A stretch of DNA of 9,273 nt. Source: Balneolia bacterium. Lineage in GTDB: Bacteria; Bacteroidota; Rhodothermia; Balneolales; Cyclonatronaceae. Shown here piece by piece: positions 1 to 4,379 of this stretch (positions are counted from its first letter, which is position 1; each line of letters begins with the position of its first letter). The translations under genes and the position numbers were made by a program. The notes under the pieces are model-generated. The model was not told the origin of the DNA. It did no database searches and saw nothing but the letters and a program-made list of their open reading frames with translations. The stretch is from assembly GCA_003567135.1 (NCBI GenBank), contig PXAI01000099.1, positions 1 through 9,273 of the forward strand, written 5' to 3'.

Positions 1-196
1 CAAGTAATCTTCTCGCATTGCGAGGGCTTCGAAGTAAGTAAGATGTTTCAACAAGAGATTCGTAATCTTCTAGGGAAATCATTACGACGGCATTATCCCG
101 TCGCTTCCTGATAACGATAGGTTCATGATCAAGGCAAACTCTTGTGATTGTGTCGGCTAATGTTTCTCTTGCTTCGGTGTATGTGATTGCATTCAT
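1..196 (-). CDS. yefM: YefM-type antitoxin, Phd/YefM family (3' end beyond window)
   Basis: The reading frame starts at the ATG at 196-194 and stays open for 65 codons to the window edge. It begins MNAITYTEARETL, contains an ISLEDYESL segment, and ends in LLRSPRNARRLL. These blocks match the YefM N-terminal DNA-binding domain, the conserved MSLEEY(N/E)SL segment and the LLRSPANARRL hallmark of E. coli YefM. YefM binds and neutralises the ribosome-dependent RNase YoeB and represses their common promoter. The C-terminal toxin-binding tail and the expected yoeB gene would lie left of the window. The start is fixed by the family N-terminus, although no Shine-Dalgarno sequence precedes it. It is the first gene of its cassette, with a 52-nt leader after the attC at 249-322 that carries a promoter and TGTACA motifs. 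Confidence 0.93.
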   Translation of the reverse strand, partial: MNAITYTEARETLADTITRVCLDHEPIVIRKRRDNAVVMISLEDYESLVETSYLLRSPRNARRLL

Positions 197-200
197 AATA

Positions 201-234
201 CGTACAATATGCTGTACAGAAGCGAGTTTGTCAA
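201..234 (-). promoter_or_regulatory. yefM promoter with overlapping TGTACA operator motifs
   Basis: On the minus strand a perfect -35 TTGACA (234-229) is followed by a 17-nt spacer and a -10-like CATATT (211-206), 9 nt before the ATG. A TGTACA hexamer at 213-218 and a near copy, TGTACG on the minus strand (206-201), lie 12 bp apart centre to centre and flank or overlap the -10. TGTACA is the core of the known YefM-YoeB operator in E. coli, so autorepression by YefM is the likely regulation. Confidence 0.78.
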
Positions 235-248
235 TTTGTAATATTCAG

Positions 249-322
249 AGCCAACGTGTGCCGAACCCGCTGGGGAAAGTTGTATTCAACTTTACCCAGT
301 AGGGTTCAGGCGATTGTTGGGC
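249..322 (-). repeat. attC site 1 (74 bp)
   Basis: The R' box is GTTGGCT on the minus strand (255-249) and the R'' box is GTTGGGC on the plus strand (316-322). The R'' box equals the box on the other side of its cassette at 825-831. The central hairpin has one G/A mismatch in its long stem, and the L' arm carries one substitution (gtgccgaaccc instead of gtgcctaaccc). It terminates the DUF4258/DUF2283 cassette. Confidence 0.95.
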
Positions 323-329
323 AAATTCT

Positions 330-530
330 TTAGGCAATCGCCGCTAATTGATAAGAAAACTCGTTCACGTTCGTTTGTTGTTTGGCGTGTTCGACTGTCA
401 TGCTAACAACATGTCCGTCCTTGTCGGTTTCGACAAGGACGTCTTCGTTGATATCAAAGGTCTCAACGACTGGCTGATCGCTGAACGTGAGTAGTAGCGT
501 ATCTGTATCTGTGAAGTACTTAGCTTTCAT
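330..530 (-). CDS. DUF2283 domain protein, putative antitoxin partner
   Basis: This is a 66-residue protein starting MKAKYFTDTDTLLLTFSD. The pattern of a short N-terminal strand, an acidic turn, then PVVETFDINEDVLVETDKDG and VVSMTVEHA is the typical DUF2283 domain over nearly the whole length. DUF2283 proteins are often coded next to DUF4258-type proteins in suspected toxin-antitoxin pairs, as here. A longer reading frame extends upstream, but that part is the other frame of the preceding gene. The chosen ATG at 530-528 has AGGAG (542-538) 7 nt away and lies 4 nt after the upstream stop codon, so the two genes form one operon. The stop lies 7 nt before attC site 1. The antitoxin role is inferred from pairing. 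Confidence 0.88.
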   Translation of the reverse strand: MKAKYFTDTDTLLLTFSDQPVVETFDINEDVLVETDKDGHVVSMTVEHAKQQTNVNEFSYQLAAIA

Positions 531-534
531 GATT

Positions 535-771
535 TTACTCCTGAAACCTTCTATCAAAAAATGCGTTATGCACGGTTTCGCCATCTGCGAGTAATACAAC
601 TCGCAGTGCTCGATTGTCTGCCTCTGGTATTCGCTTCCATTTTCGTATTCGTCCATCAATCTGCACGAAGACGGCATCTGGTTCATGGATCGTTTCTTCG
701 ATCCAACGCATATCAATACACTGACGATCAGGACGTTCTCTCGTAGCATGAAAATATTGCGTTGTCTTCAT
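535..771 (-). CDS. DUF4258-like protein, putative toxin of a cassette-borne pair
   Basis: This 78-residue protein begins MKTTQYFHATRERPDR and ends HNAFFDRRFQE. It contains RWIEETIHEPD, a GRIRKWKRIPE segment and a strand with LRVVLLADGETVHNAFFD. This layout (H.T.ER.DR near the start, a W/I/P helix, then a strand ending in (H/T)NAFFDRRF) fits small DUF4258-like proteins, a BrnT/RelE-like fold group often found beside a DUF2283 partner. The toxin role is inferred from that association; no catalytic residue can be assigned by eye. The gene sits alone upstream of the DUF2283 gene with a 4-nt gap, in a cassette with a 53-nt leader. No Shine-Dalgarno sequence precedes the ATG, so the start rests on the family-like N-terminus. 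Confidence 0.82.
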   Translation of the reverse strand: MKTTQYFHATRERPDRQCIDMRWIEETIHEPDAVFVQIDGRIRKWKRIPEADNRALRVVLLADGETVHNAFFDRRFQE

Positions 772-777
772 GGAGAT

Positions 778-807
778 AATTTAGCGCAAGAGCAAGCGTC
801 AAGTCTA
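778..807 (-). promoter_or_regulatory. Candidate promoter of the DUF4258/DUF2283 cassette
   Basis: The 53-nt leader contains TTGACG (802-797) and the overlapping hexamer TAGACT (807-802). Only TAGACT has a sensible spacing (18 nt) to a -10-like TAAATT (783-778). TTGACG is also present as the -35-like element in the mazEF cassette leader. The -10 assignment is weak. Confidence 0.4.
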
Positions 808-824
808 GTACCTTCATTTTACAT

Positions 825-895
825 GCCCAACGTGTGCCTAACCCGCTGAGGGAAGTCGTATTCGACTTCCCTCAGTAGGGTTCAGGCGATTGGTT
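825..895 (-). repeat. attC site 2 (71 bp, deletion in R'')
   Basis: The R' box GTTGGGC (831-825) is intact. The R'' end reads cgatt-GGTT where the cassette's other box (GTTGGTT, at 1186-1192) predicts cgatt-GTTGGTT, so three bases including the conserved GTT are missing. This accounts exactly for the 71-bp length against 74 in its sisters. The central stem is perfect and has a compensated base pair (GTCG/CGAC instead of GTTG/CAAC). It terminates the 98-aa cassette, whose TGA stop (884-882) lies inside the site. Confidence 0.92.
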
Positions 896-1178
896 TTTTG
901 ATCCATTTCTCTGTATATGAGATTTCAATATTTACTGTAGATTCTGTTTCGGGGGTAAGGCTGTTTTTCACTGTGGTGCCAGTTGATGGCATACGGGTTA
1001 TGAAAGATAGAGATTCTCCGTCCCACTCTACATCAGAGATGTCGAATTTCTCGTCGTCATCAGTGTCGATTGCTGATACCGCAAAATTTGAGTCATGTAG
1101 CAAGACCGTCACTTCAGTTGGTACCTCTGGATGATGCCAGACACCTGCAAGTAGCTTCGCTTTGTCTCGGTTCTTCAT
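882..1178 (-). CDS. Unknown 98-aa cassette protein
   Basis: I do not recognise this family. The protein is soluble and acidic, with no signal peptide or membrane segment. It has alternating strand-like stretches (TEVTVLLHDSNFAVSAID, VEWDGESLSFITRMP, TVNIEISYTEKWIKK), an acidic DTDDDEKFD turn, and a WDGESL motif, all suggestive of a small beta-sandwich or lipocalin-like barrel. That fold guess rests on pattern alone. The ATG (1178-1176) is 7 nt after the R' box of attC site 3 and has no Shine-Dalgarno sequence, so its expression may depend on transcription and translation arriving from upstream cassettes. The last codons (ATC GCC TGA) are supplied by attC site 2, and the 3-nt deletion in that site preserves the reading frame. 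Confidence 0.8.
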   Translation of the reverse strand: MKNRDKAKLLAGVWHHPEVPTEVTVLLHDSNFAVSAIDTDDDEKFDISDVEWDGESLSFITRMPSTGTTVKNSLTPETESTVNIEISYTEKWIKKPIA

Positions 1179-1185
1179 ATTTCAA

Positions 1186-1259
1186 AACCAACGTGTGCAT
1201 CCCCCGCCGAGGGAAGTTGTATTCAACTTCCCTCAGTAGGGTTCAGGCGATTGTTGGCT
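1186..1259 (-). repeat. attC site 3 (74 bp)
   Basis: The R' box is GTTGGTT (minus, 1192-1186). The R'' box GTTGGCT (1253-1259) matches the box at 1677-1683 across its cassette. The L' arm is altered (gtgcatccccc against gtgcctaaccc in its sisters), which should weaken the L'/L'' pairing. It terminates the membrane/zinc-ribbon cassette. Confidence 0.95.
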
Positions 1260-1669
1260 AAACTTTTTTTATCTATCCATTTATAGTATCGCGGGTCAAC
1301 AAGCACATCCTGACATTCTGGACAAGTCTTTGGACGATCAGGGTAAAACTGATCACATTTAGTGCAAAGCCTAAAACCATCATCAGGTTGGGTCGAAGAT
1401 TCTTTTGAGAATATTGTGATTAGATGCACGATTCCAAAAGCCACAACAAATAATAAAGCAAACCAATATCGGTTGTCCCAAATCTCGGCGCTAGAACGGA
1501 TCAATTCATAATGCGCTATATATGGGTCGACATCACATGAATACAAAGAGATTCCGACCAGTGTGATGAAGCTCGAAATGAAAATTGTGGGCACTATATC
1601 GGTAAGGCTACGCTGCTTTCGCGCAGCGTTTTCCTCTGATATCTCTTGAGATGTTTTTTTTATCCACAT
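1223..1669 (-). CDS. Two-helix membrane protein with C-terminal zinc ribbon
   Basis: This protein of about 148 residues has two hydrophobic segments (about residues 25-44 and 68-87). A likely cytoplasmic tail follows, with C102-x2-C105 and C116-x2-C119 in the motif CTKC...CPEC, a rubredoxin-like or zinc-ribbon knuckle. I do not recognise the family; metal binding is inferred from the cysteine spacing. The reading frame is open further upstream into the attC, but the ATG at 1669-1667, 7 nt after the R' box of site 4, is the natural start, although it lacks a Shine-Dalgarno sequence. The last ten residues, NNRLNPTEGS, are encoded by attC site 3 and are shared with unrelated cassette proteins, so they are not part of the domain. 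A run of seven A precedes this tail. The overall plan resembles the gene at 5270-5674. Confidence 0.85.
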   Translation of the reverse strand: MWIKKTSQEISEENAARKQRSLTDIVPTIFISSFITLVGISLYSCDVDPYIAHYELIRSSAEIWDNRYWFALLFVVAFGIVHLITIFSKESSTQPDDGFRLCTKCDQFYPDRPKTCPECQDVLVDPRYYKWIDKKSLANNRLNPTEGS

Positions 1670-1676
1670 AATGCTT

Positions 1677-1750
1677 AGCCAACGTGTGCCTAACCCGCCG
1701 TGAGAAGTCGTATTCAACTTCTCCCAATAGGGTTCAGGCGATTGTTCGAC
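1677..1750 (-). repeat. attC site 4 (74 bp)
   Basis: The R' box is GTTGGCT (minus, 1683-1677). The R'' box GTTCGAC (1744-1750) is identical to the box at the other end of the mazEF cassette (2383-2389). The stem has several variants (ccgtgagaagtcg), giving a weaker hairpin than its sisters. It terminates the mazEF cassette. Confidence 0.95.
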
Positions 1751-1755
1751 AATTG

Positions 1756-2094
1756 TTATAAATTGAGGACCAATCGGAGACCTTCATCGATTTGACGCAT
1801 AGTATCTGCGTCGAGTGTCTTGATCCGCTCTTTCAGAAAGGATCGATCAATTGTAGTTACTTGAGATACATTGACTACAGATGGCTTTGGAAGCCCTGAT
1901 GTTCGTGCGGCAATTCGGACATTTCCAGGCGCTGCGGCTAAATTCAAATTTGAGGTGATGGCTGCGCAGAGCACGGTTTTAATCGTACTACGTGTAAATA
2001 CGTCAGATTGGATGATCAGCATGGGGCGGCGGTAGCCTGGCTCGGATCCGATCGGGGCAGGTAATGCTGCCCACCATATTTCTCCGCGCTGCAT
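1756..2094 (-). CDS. mazF: MazF/PemK-family toxin (mRNA endoribonuclease)
   Basis: This 112-residue protein is the normal length for MazF. It opens with MQRGEIWWAALP, followed by GSEPGYRRPMLIIQSD: the G-S/T-E-x-G-x-RP loop between the first two strands that carries the family's conserved Glu and Arg (here E18 and R23). Further on are TVLCAAITSN (with T47 in the conserved Thr position) and VVNVSQVTTIDRSFL. MazF toxins cleave single-stranded mRNA at short sequence motifs and are held inactive by MazE. I chose the ATG at 2094-2092 because it overlaps the antitoxin stop by one base (TGATG) and has AGAGGA (2106-2101) 6 nt upstream; GTG or TTG codons 3-6 nt upstream are alternatives. All key residues are present, so the toxin is probably active. 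The cleavage specificity cannot be read from sequence. Confidence 0.93.
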   Translation of the reverse strand: MQRGEIWWAALPAPIGSEPGYRRPMLIIQSDVFTRSTIKTVLCAAITSNLNLAAAPGNVRIAARTSGLPKPSVVNVSQVTTIDRSFLKERIKTLDADTMRQIDEGLRLVLNL

Positions 2095-2330
2095 CACCAA
2101 TCCTCTTTAGGTAGTGATGCAGCCTGTAGGCTGGCAACAACAGGATCGAGGGATGAATCCTCTGCCGCATATACTTCGTTTAGTTTTTGTGTCACGTCGT
2201 CTTTGCGGTGATGCTGAATGTATTCATCCACAGCAACGGTGAACAATGCGCTGCGTGTCATTTTGCGACATCGGGCAAATCGTTCTGCTCGTGAAAAGAC
2301 ATCATTTGGTATAGATATAGCTGTTTTCAT
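2094..2330 (-). CDS. mazE: MazE-like ribbon-helix-helix antitoxin
   Basis: This is a 78-residue protein. Its N-terminal 45 residues (KTAISIPNDVFSRAERFAR, then RKMTRSALFTVAVDEYI) form a ribbon-helix-helix DNA-binding domain: a short beta strand with alternating residues, helix A, a turn with S/T-R-S, and helix B. The acidic C-terminal part ending in LPKEDW would wrap the toxin. It should bind the MazF-type toxin coded immediately downstream and, as a dimer or complex, repress the operon. The RHH fold separates it from the AbrB-type MazE of E. coli; RHH partners are common for PemK/MazF-like toxins outside enterobacteria. The ATG at 2330-2328 has no strong Shine-Dalgarno sequence. A 52-nt leader with an inverted repeat lies upstream. 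Confidence 0.9.
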   Translation of the reverse strand: MKTAISIPNDVFSRAERFARCRKMTRSALFTVAVDEYIQHHRKDDVTQKLNEVYAAEDSSLDPVVASLQAASLPKEDW

Positions 2331-2338
2331 ACTTATAA

Positions 2339-2365
2339 GGTATAATTTAGGTTATACCGCGTCAA
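2339..2365 (-). promoter_or_regulatory. mazEF promoter and inverted-repeat operator
   Basis: A perfect 7-bp inverted repeat, GGTATAA-N6-TTATACC (2339-2358), lies 8 nt upstream of the antitoxin start. A -35-like TTGACG (2365-2360, minus) adjoins it, and a -10-like TATACC inside the repeat gives a 15-nt spacer. An operator overlapping the -10 is what autorepression by an RHH antitoxin requires. The repeat is certain; its operator role is inferred. Confidence 0.7.
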
Positions 2366-2382
2366 GCCTTTATTCTAGAGGT

Positions 2383-2456
2383 GTCGAACGTGTGCTTGAG
2401 CCGCTTGGGGGAGTTGTGTTCAACTTCCCCCAGTAGGGTTCAGGCGATTGTTGGCA
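2383..2456 (-). repeat. attC site 5 (74 bp, most diverged of the common type)
   Basis: The R' box is GTTCGAC (minus, 2389-2383). The R'' box GTTGGCA (2450-2456) matches 3190-3196 across its cassette. The L' arm reads gtgcttgagccgctt and the loop is tgtt instead of tatt, so this site differs from its sisters at several positions. It terminates the secreted-protein cassette. Confidence 0.93.
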
Positions 2457-3181
2457 TCCCATTTGAATTGTTTCCAATCAGTCCCATTCCAGATCGTGAA
2501 GCCAGTCTTATCCCATTTGACAATGGGCCAGAGGTTACGGAGCCAATCCAGTGGCGGGAGGGCACCGTCTTCGGACTGCATCAGTCTCCATATTGGGTCT
2601 GAATCTGTCGGTATCGCAGTGACAGTGAGTTCTCGCATGGTCGTTCTGTCCCCTTTGCGAAACACCGGTAGTGTGAAGCTCGGTGCCTTGGTTTCTGCAA
2701 GACGCCGTGCGAAGGCGGATGGCGAGGTGACCGTGTGTACATCAAAGGGGCAGGTATGGCGCGTATCCCGCTGGAAGAAAGTAGCGGCGTCTGAGGAAGA
2801 CCTGGCGGAAGCGTCTCCGGATACGATGAACTCTTCACCACGGTCAAAAAGGAGTGACCCGTTGGAGGAGACACCAACTACGCTGGGCATCCGGCGTCCG
2901 CCAAACATCACGATACGAGTCGGCGCTTGGCCGACTCGTTCCTGTAGATAGACCGTGGTGTCGTATGCGCGGGCGCGGCCGTGCTGTCGTCCGTCGTATT
3001 TCACCCATACCAAGAGGTTGCTGGTGACAACGTGCAGTTCGCACGTTGCAGGGGTCGGAATGAAGGAAAACGCTTCAGCATCTGACTTCGGGTCAAATAG
3101 CACCGTTGCCCGTTTTGGAGGGGGCGCGGCTAGGCAGACCCCCGCACACAGGACTGTGAATATGGTTGTGATCTTCTTCAT
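2420..3181 (-). CDS. Secreted protein of unknown function
   Basis: This 253-residue protein has a clear Sec signal peptide (MKKITTIFTVLCAGVCLAA, cleavage likely after residue 19). The mature part looks beta-rich, with hydrophobic strands such as CELHVVTSNLLVWVKYDG and TRIVMFGGRRMPSVVGVSSNG, and a Trp-rich C-terminal section (PIWRLM, DWLRNLWPIVKWD, TIWNGTDWKQFKWD). I do not recognise the family. A periplasmic or extracellular location is likely. The ATG (3181-3179) is 8 nt after the R' box of attC site 6, with a weak AGAGA upstream. The C-terminal NNRLNPTGGS comes from attC site 5. The coding region is visibly richer in G and C than the other cassettes, and its opposite strand stays open for 167 codons, a by-product of that composition. 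This suggests an origin in a higher-GC genome. Confidence 0.85.
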   Translation of the reverse strand: MKKITTIFTVLCAGVCLAAPPPKRATVLFDPKSDAEAFSFIPTPATCELHVVTSNLLVWVKYDGRQHGRARAYDTTVYLQERVGQAPTRIVMFGGRRMPSVVGVSSNGSLLFDRGEEFIVSGDASARSSSDAATFFQRDTRHTCPFDVHTVTSPSAFARRLAETKAPSFTLPVFRKGDRTTMRELTVTAIPTDSDPIWRLMQSEDGALPPLDWLRNLWPIVKWDKTGFTIWNGTDWKQFKWDANNRLNPTGGS

Positions 3182-3189
3182 TTCTCTGA

Positions 3190-3263
3190 TGCCAACGTGT
3201 GCCTAACCCGCTGAAGGAAGTTGTATTCAACTTCCCCTAGTAGGGTGCAGGCGATTGTTGGGC
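3190..3263 (-). repeat. attC site 6 (74 bp)
   Basis: The R' box is GTTGGCA (minus, 3196-3190). The R'' box GTTGGGC (3257-3263) matches 3584-3590 across its cassette. It shares the unusual segment cttcccctagtagggtgcag with attC site 8, which leaves mismatches at the stem base. It terminates the 94-aa membrane cassette. Confidence 0.95.
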
Positions 3264-3286
3264 AAACTCTCTTTCATATCAAGTTA

Positions 3287-3571
3287 TCATGGCCATGGAT
3301 TGTGGTAATATCCAGAATGTTTCGGGGGTGTGGTAACGCCGTCGATTAGTGATCCTTTTCGTTTTTTCGGTCGATACCGCCCTTTGGGTCTGTTGACTTT
3401 GCCGTCCGCTGTAATATCCTCGATCGCAGCGTGTATGCGTTGATGTAGTTCTTTTGTGTCTTTCTTCTTGTCAACAATGCCGCGAATGATCACGTAGGCA
3501 GGGAATACAAATATGCAGCCAATACATGTGATCAGCCCTATGATTGCAAATATGATGTCGCCCCAATCCAT
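3287..3571 (-). CDS. Small single-helix membrane protein
   Basis: This is a 94-residue protein. One long hydrophobic segment (about residues 5-29, IIFAIIGLITCIGCIFVFPAY) follows an acidic N-terminus (MDWGD). A basic tail comes next, containing KKKDTKELHQRIHAAIEDI and RPKGRYRPKKRK, and the end is rich in Pro, His and Tyr. The positive residues after the helix put the tail in the cytoplasm, where the basic stretch could contact lipid or nucleic acid; that is inference. I do not recognise the family. The start is well supported: GGAG (3580-3577) lies 5 nt before the ATG, unlike most neighbours. The ATG is 12 nt after the R' box of attC site 7, and the stop lies 23 nt before attC site 6. Confidence 0.83.
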   Translation of the reverse strand: MDWGDIIFAIIGLITCIGCIFVFPAYVIIRGIVDKKKDTKELHQRIHAAIEDITADGKVNRPKGRYRPKKRKGSLIDGVTTPPKHSGYYHNPWP

Positions 3572-3583
3572 TTATTCTCCACT

Positions 3584-3647
3584 GCCCAACGTCGCAAATC
3601 TGCCTGAGCCGCGCTAGCTGCGATAGGCAGCATTTGTCTTGTTGGAA
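3584..3647 (-). repeat. attC site 7 (64 bp, unrelated type)
   Basis: The R' box is GTTGGGC (minus, 3590-3584) and the R'' box GTTGGAA (3641-3647) matches 4306-4312 across its cassette. The arms between the boxes are unlike all other sites. Read on the minus strand, CAAATGCTGCCT pairs with AGGCAGATTTG, leaving one unpaired G in the L'' arm, and a small CGC-AGCTA-GCG hairpin caps the structure. The base matching, box pairing and same-arm bulge make it a bona fide attC from another lineage. It terminates the cassette at 3707-4192. Confidence 0.87.
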
Positions 3648-3706
3648 TGCTTTATCTATCCTTGTGGGCTATTCCGTAGTCTCATAAAGATTTACAGATT
3701 CAATTG

Positions 3707-4192
3707 TTATTCGGGTAATATGGATCGCTCGGGATTGTCATCTTCATTCCCATTCTGTCGTTTCACTAATATCTCGACACGATGCAAGCCTCTATCTAAC
3801 ACTACATCGCGACCATCCCATCGTTTGCCAGAAATATATACGCCAGTGAATGGAAACCCTTGTAATACAAGCAATATGTCCTCATTACAATCGACGAGCA
3901 CATTGATAATCCTATCTTCATGAGCAAGGGCCTCCGACATTGTCGCGTCATATATGTAGTCAGGGTCGTATAGCTCATACACTCCACGTACCCTCGAAAG
4001 CTCTCCACTCTCTCGGTCTACTGGATACGAGAGAGACAGTCCGCCATGCACGGTGTCAGATCCAAGAAAAGGTCCCCTTGTATGATCTACCCACTGTATT
4101 ACAATGCGATTCATATTCTTATCTTCAAGCGAGTATAATACCAGCAATGATAGCAGAGGAATCAGGGCCAATATCAAACATTTCTTGATCAC
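3707..4192 (-). CDS. Membrane-anchored or secreted unknown protein, GTG start
   Basis: This protein of about 161 residues starts with GTG (4192-4190), supported by a strong Shine-Dalgarno sequence GAGGTGA (4202-4196). The N-terminus (MIKKCLILALIPLLSLLVLYSL) is a signal anchor or signal peptide. The following domain has strand-like segments (NRIVIQWVDHTRG, GLSLSYPVD, EDILLVLQGFPFTGVYISG, VVLDRGLHRVEILVKRQNG) and a charged end. I do not recognise the family. It is the only gene whose cassette ends in the divergent attC site 7. The cassette also has the longest leader here (113 nt, 4193-4305), in which I find no convincing promoter, and 59 nt of untranslated sequence after the stop. All three features indicate a recent arrival from a different integron. 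Confidence 0.82.
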   Translation of the reverse strand: MIKKCLILALIPLLSLLVLYSLEDKNMNRIVIQWVDHTRGPFLGSDTVHGGLSLSYPVDRESGELSRVRGVYELYDPDYIYDATMSEALAHEDRIINVLVDCNEDILLVLQGFPFTGVYISGKRWDGRDVVLDRGLHRVEILVKRQNGNEDDNPERSILPE

Positions 4193-4305
4193 ATATCACC
4201 TCAAATACAAAACGTTCCAATCAGACATCATTGATAAAACGATGCATCTGTTCTTAATGCAGGTTGCGTTTGGAATATGCGAAAGACATAATATCTATCA
4301 TCTAA

Positions 4306-4379
4306 TTCCAACGTGTGCCTAACCCGCCGAGGGAAGTTGTATTCAACTTCCCCTAGTAGGGTGCAGGCGATTGTTAAGT
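4306..4379 (-). repeat. attC site 8 (74 bp)
   Basis: The R' box is GTTGGAA (minus, 4312-4306). The R'' box GTTAAGT (4373-4379) corresponds to GCTAAGT at 4792-4786, one mismatch away. The right half is identical to that of attC site 6. The TAA stop of the 4374-4784 gene lies inside the R'' box. Confidence 0.94.

Noticed and set aside
531..749. Upstream extension of the DUF2283 gene to a 139-codon ORF
   Set aside because: The extra N-terminal part is an out-of-frame reading of the DUF4258-like gene. The DUF2283 domain starts at the ATG at 530, which has AGGAG in front of it.
1261..1275. Run of seven A in the 1223-1669 gene as a programmed frameshift site
   Set aside because: A shift here would only swap the NNRLNPTEGS tail for the QQSPEPY one. 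There is no downstream stimulatory structure apart from the attC hairpin and no conserved product to gain.
1670..1717. Start of the 1223-1669 gene inside attC site 4
   Set aside because: The extra 16 residues would be translated from the recombination site of the neighbouring cassette. An ATG lies 7 nt beyond the R' box, as in sister cassettes.
2448..2951. Long plus-strand ORF (167 codons) opposite the secreted-protein gene
   Set aside because: It starts at the edge of attC site 5 and lies antisense to a gene with a clear signal peptide and the shared attC tail. Its length follows from the GC-rich composition of that gene.
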